This document shows, piece by piece, positions 57,615-64,000 of a stretch of DNA of 64,000 bases. Positions within the stretch are counted from its first letter, which is position 1; each line of letters begins with the position of its first letter. Under the pieces are notes generated by a model, which worked only from the letters and a program-made list of their open reading frames with translations, was not told the DNA's origin and searched no databases. Source of the DNA: Candidatus Kryptonium sp. (GTDB taxonomy: Bacteria > Bacteroidota > Ignavibacteria > Kryptoniales > Kryptoniaceae); NCBI GenBank assembly GCA_025060635.1, contig JANXBN010000002.1, forward strand, positions 62,001 to 126,000, written 5' to 3'. The translations under genes and the position numbers were made by a program.

Positions 57615-58907
57615 ATGCCCAAGCTTGGCAAAACATTTAAAATGACATCTACCGCTCGAAAGGAAATAGAAAAGATAATTGATGAACGGGCAAAGGCAGC
57701 ATATGTTACGAAAGATGATTTTAATGAATTAAAGGAGATAGTTAAGCAACTTGGTGAAGCGCAGGTAAATCTTACGATTCGGGTTAGTGATCTTGCAGAG
57801 GCGCAGAGAAAAACGGAAGAGAGATTAAATACGCTTACATTAAGATTTGATGAACTTACTCAAAAAGTCAGTGCGCTTGCTGATGCACAAAGGAAAACGG
57901 AAGAGAGGTTAAATTCACTTGCACAAAGATTTGAAGAACTTACCCAAAGGGTTGACAATCTCACGCAAAGGTTGGATGAGCTTACACAAAGGGTTGATGT
58001 TCTTACTCAAAGGGTTGACGAACTCACACAAAGGTTGAATGAACTTACCCAAAGGGTTGACAATCTCACGCAAAGGTTGGATGAGCTTACACAAAGGGTT
58101 GATGTTCTTACTCACAGGGTTGACGAACTCACGCAGAGAGTTAATGCGCTTGCAGAGGCACAGAGAAAGACAGAGGAAAGATTGAGTGCGCTTGCATTAA
58201 GGGTTGATGAGCTTGCACAAAGAGTTGATGCACTTGCAGAGGCACAGAGGAAGACAGAGGAAAGGTTGAGTGCGCTTGCATTAAGGGTTGATGAGCTTAC
58301 ACAAAGAGTTGATGCGCTTGCTGAAGCACAGAGAAAGACAGAAGAAAGATTGAATGCGCTTGCGTTAAGAGTTGATGAACTTACACAAAGAGTTGATGCG
58401 TTAGCAGAAGCCCAGAGAAAAAGCGAGGAGCGGATAAACTGGCTTACTCAAAAAATTGGGGAGCTTACGGATGACATAAGAGCGCTTACAAATGAGATGA
58501 GAGATATGAGAAGAAGATTCGGGGAATTGTCCGATTCAATTGGTTTTGGTCTTGAAGATAGAGCTTACAAGGTTTTGCCTAAACTTTTGAAGAAGGATTA
58601 CGGTATTGATATCAAAAAGATTTTAATAAGAAGGTTCATCAAGGATAAATATGGGAAAGATATTGAAGTTAACATATTTGCTCATGCCGAAAAAGACGGA
58701 CAGGAGATAACAATCATCGGTGAGTGCAAAAGCCAACTCTCAAAAAACGATGTTGAAAACTTTATAGAGTATCGGCTTAAAAGATTTGAAGGAGTTTATC
58801 CGAACATATTCCCTCTTGTGATCACATATATGGAAAGCGAACCCGGGGTTGAGGAATTTGTAAAGCAAAAAGAGATAGCGATTTATTTTTCATACGAGCT
58901 TGATTAG
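57615..58907 (+). CDS. Heptad-repeat coiled-coil protein with PD-(D/E)XK-nuclease-like C-terminus
   Basis: 430 residues. After a basic N-terminus, residues about 45-300 are a long coiled coil of near-perfect heptads (LTQRVDELTQRLNELTQRVD and similar), then a C-terminal globular domain (about 310-430). In that domain DIEVNIFAHAEKDGQEITIIGECKSQL has the D-x-n-E-x-K pattern of PD-(D/E)XK nucleases, and the whole resembles DUF3782-type proteins, common in thermophiles. No partner nuclease or methylase is adjacent. The coiled coil is sure; the nuclease reading is inferred from one motif. Confidence 0.75.
   Translation: MPKLGKTFKMTSTARKEIEKIIDERAKAAYVTKDDFNELKEIVKQLGEAQVNLTIRVSDLAEAQRKTEERLNTLTLRFDELTQKVSALADAQRKTEERLNSLAQRFEELTQRVDNLTQRLDELTQRVDVLTQRVDELTQRLNELTQRVDNLTQRLDELTQRVDVLTHRVDELTQRVNALAEAQRKTEERLSALALRVDELAQRVDALAEAQRKTEERLSALALRVDELTQRVDALAEAQRKTEERLNALALRVDELTQRVDALAEAQRKSEERINWLTQKIGELTDDIRALTNEMRDMRRRFGELSDSIGFGLEDRAYKVLPKLLKKDYGIDIKKILIRRFIKDKYGKDIEVNIFAHAEKDGQEITIIGECKSQLSKNDVENFIEYRLKRFEGVYPNIFPLVITYMESEPGVEEFVKQKEIAIYFSYELD
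57936..58430 (+). repeat. Tandem in-gene repeats of 105 and 84 bases
   Basis: The 105-base unit starting at 57936 recurs at 58041 with few changes. From about 58150 an 84-base unit recurs at about 58235, 58319 and 58403. Both lengths are multiples of 21, so each keeps the coiled-coil heptad phase (35 and 28 residues). They are coding, not a CRISPR array. Confidence 0.85.
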
Positions 58908-59091
58908 ATTGCTTTTTAAAAATTTTGGCAATGAATTTTTATATAGTTCTTTGACCAGTGGATGTGTTGATTCTTTGAAAATTCGTTTTGGCTTGACAAG
59001 ATACCACAGGTGGATTTTGAAAATTAAGTCGTTTGAATTAATTTAACTTTGCCTCAACTTTTCTTTGCAAAAATAAAATAGCGAGGAAAAG

Positions 59092-61263
59092 ATGCTCAGA
59101 CATCTTAAGAACCTCTTAGTTTTTCCACTTATTGTTATTATCTTTCTCACCGGTTGCTCCACCTATCAAGTTACAAAACCTGAGTATCTAGCTTACCTTG
59201 ACACAGTGAAGGCAGGTCAGTTTGATAATGGAAAAATGTGGACATTTGATTATCCTCCGATTGATTATTTCAAGAAGACATATAATTTTGTGCCACCGTC
59301 TGATTGGTTTGAGAGAGCACGACTTTCTGCGCTCCGGCTTCCAGGCTGTTCAGCTTCCTTCGTTTCCGAAGATGGTCTTGTGATGACGAACCATCATTGT
59401 GCAAGGGGAGCACTTGATGCGGTTAATCGTGAAGGTGAAAATCTAGCTGAAACAGGTTTCTACGCAAAGACACTTGAGGAGGAAAGGAAAATACCAAATC
59501 ATTATGTTGATCAGTTGATCCATATTGAAGATGTTACATCTGAAATTCAAAGGGCATTTGAAGAAGGAAAAACTGATGAAGAAAAAGTTGCTAACAGGGA
59601 CAAAAAAATTAGAGAAGTTCAACAAAGATATTATGAAAAATTTAAAGCTGAAAATCCAGGCGACTCAATTGTAGCAAGCGTTGTGACATTTTACAATGGT
59701 GGAAAATATTCTGTTTATGTTTATAAGCGATACACGGATGTTAGGCTCGTTTATGCTCCTGAAACAATGGTCGCATATTTCGGTGGCGATCCAGATAACT
59801 TTACATATCCAAGATATGACCTTGATGTTGCATTTTACAGAGTTTATAAAGATGGGAAACCTCTGAAGACAAAATACTACTTCCCATTCAGCAAAACAGG
59901 TGTCAAGGAAGGAGATCTTGTTTTTGTTATTGGAAATCCGGGAAGAACAAATCGCTTGCTTACAGTTTCACAACTTGAGTTTTTCAGAGATGTAAGCTAT
60001 CCATATACTTTGTCAATGCTTGATAATCTTGTTAAAATTTACACCGACTTTCTCGCAAAATATCCCGAGAAAAAAATTAAATATCAAACTCGCTTATTTA
60101 GCTTCTCAAACTCACAAAAAGCATACACTGGACGACTCGCTGGATTGCGCGATCCATATCTTATGGCAAGGAAACGTGACTTTGAGAAAAAGTTCAAAGA
60201 TGCTGTTATGAACAACCCGCAACTTAAGTCAAAATATGGAAACTTATGGAGTGAGATTGAAAAGTATCAAGTGGAGAAAAGAAAACTATTTGCAGAACTT
60301 CAAGCATACAGCTTTACTGGTGCTGCGAGAAGCGTTTACTTTAGAATGGCAAATGATCTCGTTGAGTATGCTGAACAGATGAAACTTCCTGAGGAGAAAA
60401 GAGCCGATGCTTATAAAGGTGAACGCTTGAAATCAACAAAAGCGAGAATTTTCCCACAGGAGATTGAACCCGAACTTGAAAAGATGATACTTACTTATCA
60501 ACTTAAATACATGAAATCAGTTTTTGGGGACAAGAATCAACCGTTTAATGATCTTTTGAAAGGAAAAGCACCTGAAACAGCAGTTGACGATTTGCTTAAA
60601 ACCACAATTTTATCCGATAAAGAAAAGGTTACAGCTTTGTTAGATGGAAATCCAGATGATATTTTGAAATCAAACGATCCGTTCATTTCATTTGTAGTTA
60701 AGACGAGGAAGCGAGCGCAAGAGATAAGGGATAGATATAATTCAATCAGCTCAAAAGAATCAGCGAAGCTTCAACTTCTTGGCAGAGCTATTTTTGATGT
60801 CTATGGCACATCAATTCCGCCTGATGCGACATTTACTTTAAGAATTGCAGATGGTGTAGTTAAAAGTTATGAATACAACGGAACGATCGCACCACCGATA
60901 ACGACATTTTATGGTATGTATGATAGACATTATTCGTTTAAGACAACAGAGCGTAAGGACTGGGAATTGCCAGAAAAATGGAAAAACATCCCCTCCACAT
61001 TTGACCTAAGCACGCCTCTTAATTTTGTCTCTACAAATGACATCATTGGTGGAAATTCAGGTAGTCCCGTCGTTAATAAAGATCTTGAGGTCGTCGGTTT
61101 GATCTTTGATGGAAATATAGAAAGTTTGCCTGGTGATTTCATCTATGTTGATGAAAAGAATCGGGCGGTTTCGGTTGATGTTCGTGGAATAATTGAATCA
61201 CTAAAGCATATTTACAAAACCGATAGATTAGTTGACGAACTTATGCATGGTAAAATAAAATAA
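59092..61263 (+). CDS. S46 family dipeptidyl-peptidase (DPP7-like), lipoprotein
   Basis: 723 residues with a lipobox (LTGC, Cys22). The S46 catalytic triad region is clear: VMTNHHC (His101/His102), the Asp loop GGDPDNFTYPRYDLD, and the serine in GGNSGSPV (Ser656). Members remove dipeptides from peptide N-termini in the periplasm or outer membrane and let Bacteroidota-type bacteria feed on peptides. The residue that decides specificity is Gly674 in FDGN, aligned with Gly673 of DPP7; DPP11, which prefers Asp/Glu at P1, has Arg there. A preference for hydrophobic P1 residues is therefore likely. Confidence 0.9.
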   Translation: MLRHLKNLLVFPLIVIIFLTGCSTYQVTKPEYLAYLDTVKAGQFDNGKMWTFDYPPIDYFKKTYNFVPPSDWFERARLSALRLPGCSASFVSEDGLVMTNHHCARGALDAVNREGENLAETGFYAKTLEEERKIPNHYVDQLIHIEDVTSEIQRAFEEGKTDEEKVANRDKKIREVQQRYYEKFKAENPGDSIVASVVTFYNGGKYSVYVYKRYTDVRLVYAPETMVAYFGGDPDNFTYPRYDLDVAFYRVYKDGKPLKTKYYFPFSKTGVKEGDLVFVIGNPGRTNRLLTVSQLEFFRDVSYPYTLSMLDNLVKIYTDFLAKYPEKKIKYQTRLFSFSNSQKAYTGRLAGLRDPYLMARKRDFEKKFKDAVMNNPQLKSKYGNLWSEIEKYQVEKRKLFAELQAYSFTGAARSVYFRMANDLVEYAEQMKLPEEKRADAYKGERLKSTKARIFPQEIEPELEKMILTYQLKYMKSVFGDKNQPFNDLLKGKAPETAVDDLLKTTILSDKEKVTALLDGNPDDILKSNDPFISFVVKTRKRAQEIRDRYNSISSKESAKLQLLGRAIFDVYGTSIPPDATFTLRIADGVVKSYEYNGTIAPPITTFYGMYDRHYSFKTTERKDWELPEKWKNIPSTFDLSTPLNFVSTNDIIGGNSGSPVVNKDLEVVGLIFDGNIESLPGDFIYVDEKNRAVSVDVRGIIESLKHIYKTDRLVDELMHGKIK

Positions 61264-61272
61264 GTTTTGCGC

Positions 61273-61315
61273 AATTCCCCCTCTCTATGAATTATCAGGG
61301 AGGGGGAATTTTTTT
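61273..61315 (+). terminator. Rho-independent terminator of the S46 peptidase gene
   Basis: AATTCCCCCTC pairs with GAGGGGGAATT around a short loop and runs into TTTTT, 10 bases after the stop. The remaining gap to 61526 holds nothing else I can name. Confidence 0.85.
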
Positions 61316-61526
61316 ATATTAAAGAGCCGAAGAGACAAAGATTAATCATTGCTAATTCTGTTCCGAAGGACAAGGTTGGATTTCATTCTATTATCTCCTC
61401 TTGATTTGGTTTACCCGAGGGATGTAGAGATAAGTTATCGGCTGTGTGTTTCAATTCATACTTCAGGTTGATGATTTTGTCTTAAAAATTTAACCAAATA
61501 CAACTCAACTAAAAGCAAATTGTTAA

Positions 61527-63056
61527 ATGCTTTTCAAGAAACGAATTCCCGTTCACACGCGAATAATTATCGCACTAATTCTCGGAGCAATTTTTGGTGT
61601 TATTTTTAGCATTGATGTTAACAAATTAAGTGTGATTACAAAAACGGAAAAAGGGGAAGTCAAAGTCGTCGTTGAAAACTGGGAGAAGGCTGAATTTATT
61701 GTGTCAAACTTAAGGAAGGAATTTTCTTCTAATGACCAAACGAAGATAATCAAATTTTTTCGCGATTTGCCAAAATCTGAAAAAGATAACGCAGTTTTAA
61801 TCTTCTATAAGAAATCAACAGCAGATGAATTTCGTGAGACGCAAATTATAAAGTTTGAAAAAATCGTTGATGTTCAAAAGGTAAAAACTATTGCGACTGA
61901 GATAAAACCTATTGGGACATTGTTTGTTCGCTTGTTAAGTTTCCTTGCTATTCCTCTTGTGATAGCTTCACTAATTGTAGGTGCAGCAAGTTTAGGAGAT
62001 ATAAAGAAAGTTGGAAGGATCGGTGGGAAAACGCTTGGATACTATATTGTCACTACGGCGTTGGCTATCACTATTGGTCTTTTGGTTTCAAACCTGATTA
62101 AACCTGGGGATAAAATCTCTGCAGATGTAAGAGATAGAATCGCCGCTGAATATCAAGCGGATGTCTCTGAAAAAATACAACAAGAGCTTGGTATTAATAT
62201 AATTGATTTCCTTGTCAATATCGTTCCGACCAACCCTATAAACGCGATGGCAAACGGGAACATGTTGCAAATCGTTTTCTTTGCAGTTATATTCGGAATT
62301 ACGCTTACTATGATTGATAAATCTAAATCTGAACCTGTGATAAAATTTCTTGATGGTGTAAGTGATACGATGATTAAAATGGTTGACCTTGTTATGAAAA
62401 TAGCTCCGTATGGTGTTTTTGCTTTGATTTCCGCAACGGTTGCGGAGTTTGGTTTCGGGATCATATCAACTTTGTTATGGTATATAGTGACTGTTTTAAT
62501 TGGTTTAGCGATTCATTTGTTTGGTGTTTATTCATTTGCGGTAAAATTTCTCGGTGGGATGAGCCCATTGAAATTTTTCAAAGGAATGAGAGATGCTCAA
62601 ATAATCGCTTTCAGCACAAGTTCAAGTGCAGCAACCTTGCCTGTTAATTTTGAGTGCACAGAAAGAAATCTTGGTGTGCCGAAACAAATAACAAGTTTTG
62701 TCCTACCACTTGGTGCGACAATAAATATGGATGGGACAGCTTTATATCAGGGTGTTGCTTCTGTTTTTATAGCTCAAGTTTATGGATTTAATCTTGATAT
62801 AACGCAACAACTTACAATAGTTTTAACTGCAACTCTGGCTTCAATTGGAACCGCTCCTGTTCCTGGAGTTGGTATAATAATGCTCGTTATGATCTTAAAA
62901 GCAATTCATGTCCCAGCCGAGGGGATTGCGCTTATCCTTGGCGTTGATAGAATTCTTGATATGTGTAGGACAGTTGTAAATATCACTGGAGACGCAACCG
63001 CATCCGTTGTGGTCGCAAAAAGTGAAAAATTGATGGGAAGCGATGAGAAAAAATAA
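61527..63056 (+). CDS. Dicarboxylate/amino acid:cation symporter (DAACS family)
   Basis: 509 residues with about eight membrane helices. The family landmarks SSSAATLP (HP1 serine-rich tip), NMDGTALYQG (TM7), SIGTAPVPGVG (HP2) and DRILDMCRTVVNITGDATAS (TM8, with the substrate-binding Asp/Arg/Asn positions) are intact. It probably imports glutamate, aspartate or C4-dicarboxylates with Na+ or H+. Unusual: about 80 extra residues (about 32-115, polar, Lys/Glu-rich) between the first and second helices, which is only a short loop in GltPh. The next gene starts within its last 14 bases, a coupled pair. Confidence 0.9.
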   Translation: MLFKKRIPVHTRIIIALILGAIFGVIFSIDVNKLSVITKTEKGEVKVVVENWEKAEFIVSNLRKEFSSNDQTKIIKFFRDLPKSEKDNAVLIFYKKSTADEFRETQIIKFEKIVDVQKVKTIATEIKPIGTLFVRLLSFLAIPLVIASLIVGAASLGDIKKVGRIGGKTLGYYIVTTALAITIGLLVSNLIKPGDKISADVRDRIAAEYQADVSEKIQQELGINIIDFLVNIVPTNPINAMANGNMLQIVFFAVIFGITLTMIDKSKSEPVIKFLDGVSDTMIKMVDLVMKIAPYGVFALISATVAEFGFGIISTLLWYIVTVLIGLAIHLFGVYSFAVKFLGGMSPLKFFKGMRDAQIIAFSTSSSAATLPVNFECTERNLGVPKQITSFVLPLGATINMDGTALYQGVASVFIAQVYGFNLDITQQLTIVLTATLASIGTAPVPGVGIIMLVMILKAIHVPAEGIALILGVDRILDMCRTVVNITGDATASVVVAKSEKLMGSDEKK

Positions 63057-64000
63057 CTTTAAAAAGTTTGGAAGCAGTTTAATTTGTTTACTTTTTTTGT
63101 GGTTATCTTATAGTGCTTTTTCAGAATCGCATGTGTACCGCTATGATGTTAGGCATAGCGGAATTTATAAGGGAGAAAAATTACCGACGCTTGCTAAATT
63201 GAGATGGAAGTTCAAAACAAATGGGACAATTTATTCAAGTCCTGTTATAGCTCAAGGCACGGTTTTCTTTGGTTCAAACGATGGAAATTTTTATGCCGTT
63301 GATTTTAAAACTGGAAAATTAAAATGGAAATTTCGCACAGGAAACACGATTGAAACATCACCGACATATTTTGATGGAAGAATTTATTTTGGTTCAAATG
63401 ATAAAAATTTTTACTGTCTTGATGCTACAACCGGAAAAGTTGTTTGGAAATTTCAAGTTGAAGGTTGGCTTATGAGTTCACCTATCATTGTTGATGGAAT
63501 CGTTTATTTCGGTTCCGGAGAAGGAGTTCTCTATGCAGTTTCAGCATCAAATGGGAAACTTATATGGAAGTTCCAAACTCAAAAGGCGATTTATTCATCA
63601 CCTGCTTATTATGATGGGAAAATTTATTTCGGTTCACTTGATAAAAATTTTTACGCTGTTGACGCTAAAACTGGAGATCTTGTTTGGGTAGTTGCAACAA
63701 ATGGAATGATAAATAGTTCGCCGGTTATTTCTGCAGGTGTAGTTTTCTTTGGTTCAACTGATGGTAATCTTTATGCTGTTGATTCTAAAACGGGATGGGT
63801 GAAGTGGAAGTTTCAAACCAAAGGACAGATAACTCAAACACCATCAGCTGATGAAAAAGCTGTTTATTTCAGCTCAGCTGACGGAGTTTTCTACATTGTT
63901 TCACACACTGGAAAACTTATTTGGAAAATTGGACTTGAAGAGGTTTCAATATGGAGCCCTCCAATCGTTGCTGGTGATTTTATTTACGCTTGTGTTAATA
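63043..64000 (+). CDS. PQQ-type beta-propeller repeat protein, 3' end cut by window edge
   Basis: At least 319 residues after a signal peptide (SLICLLFLWLSYSAFS), made of repeated blades of about 40 residues: each has SSPVI, then VFFGSNDGNFYAVD, then a TGKLKWKFRT pattern. The repeats match PQQ-like/BamB-type propellers with no catalytic residues visible. It may bind a ligand or act as an assembly platform. It begins with ATG 63043 inside the end of the symporter gene, 14-base overlap, so the two are probably cotranscribed. The C-terminus is missing from the window. Confidence 0.85.
   Translation, partial: MRKNNFKKFGSSLICLLFLWLSYSAFSESHVYRYDVRHSGIYKGEKLPTLAKLRWKFKTNGTIYSSPVIAQGTVFFGSNDGNFYAVDFKTGKLKWKFRTGNTIETSPTYFDGRIYFGSNDKNFYCLDATTGKVVWKFQVEGWLMSSPIIVDGIVYFGSGEGVLYAVSASNGKLIWKFQTQKAIYSSPAYYDGKIYFGSLDKNFYAVDAKTGDLVWVVATNGMINSSPVISAGVVFFGSTDGNLYAVDSKTGWVKWKFQTKGQITQTPSADEKAVYFSSADGVFYIVSHTGKLIWKIGLEEVSIWSPPIVAGDFIYACVN

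Noticed and set aside
57936-58430. Tandem repeats resembling a CRISPR array
   Set aside because: Units are contiguous without spacers, are in frame, and encode coiled-coil heptads.
58999-59060. TTGACA before the S46 gene as a promoter
   Set aside because: No TAnnTT hexamer is found 16-18 bases after it.

Overview
The window looks like an AT-rich, Gram-negative bacterium of the FCB group, on the Bacteroidota / Ignavibacteriota / Kryptoniota side. The evidence is a 2,202-residue SprA-type translocon of the type IX secretion system (T9SS), a secreted protein with a Por-type C-terminal sorting domain (NYPNPFNP, then SGVYFY), a TonB-dependent receptor with a carboxypeptidase-regulatory-like N-terminus, an S46 dipeptidyl-peptidase, many lipoproteins and TAnnTTT-type promoters. 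Proteins rich in Lys, Glu, Ile and Tyr suggest a thermophile; this, and a placement near Candidatus Kryptonia or Ignavibacteria, are inferences.

Layout. 1-3.6 kb: the end of a minus-strand glycosyltransferase family 9 gene (cut by the window edge), a LysM lytic transglycosylase, a YbaK-type editing protein and tRNA-Ser(CGA). 3.6-15.5 kb: uvrA on the plus strand converges on a minus-strand run sprA-pyk-queC. 15.5-16.05 kb: remains of a broken T9SS cargo gene. 16.05-23.4 kb: a tightly overlapping five-gene locus with a BcsB-like protein, a lipoprotein, an outer-membrane barrel, a family 2 glycosyltransferase with an N-terminal MshEN/GspE-N-type domain, and a polytopic membrane protein. It looks like an exopolysaccharide synthesis and export system mixing cellulose-type and NfrB-type parts, and is the best candidate here for an undescribed system.

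23.5-30.1 kb: a DJ-1/PfpI protein, an AmrS-type radical SAM enzyme, a TonB-dependent receptor, a cysteine desulfurase and two small envelope proteins. 30.1-44.4 kb: the conserved translation/transcription block, tRNA-Thr-Tyr-Gly-Thr, rpmG, tRNA-Trp, secE, nusG, rplK, rplA, rplJ, rplL, rpoB, rpoC, then topA. The tuf gene usual after the second tRNA-Thr is absent. Hairpins with U-tracts precede rplJ and rpoB and follow rpoC.

44.4-64 kb: envelope and housekeeping genes: a lipoprotein plus a YbgF-like coiled-coil/TPR lipoprotein, tRNA-Ser(TGA), a T9SS-exported cohesin/dockerin-like protein, secG, a large hybrid histidine kinase, a TPR lipoprotein with an embedded BamE-like domain, a trans-sulfuration enzyme, an M1 aminopeptidase, a heptad-repeat coiled-coil protein with a nuclease-like C-terminus, an S46 peptidase, a dicarboxylate/amino-acid symporter and a truncated beta-propeller protein. 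I saw no CRISPR array, insertion sequence, prophage or rRNA. Promoter calls rest on a recurring TTGnnn-N17-TAnnTT pattern found by eye.
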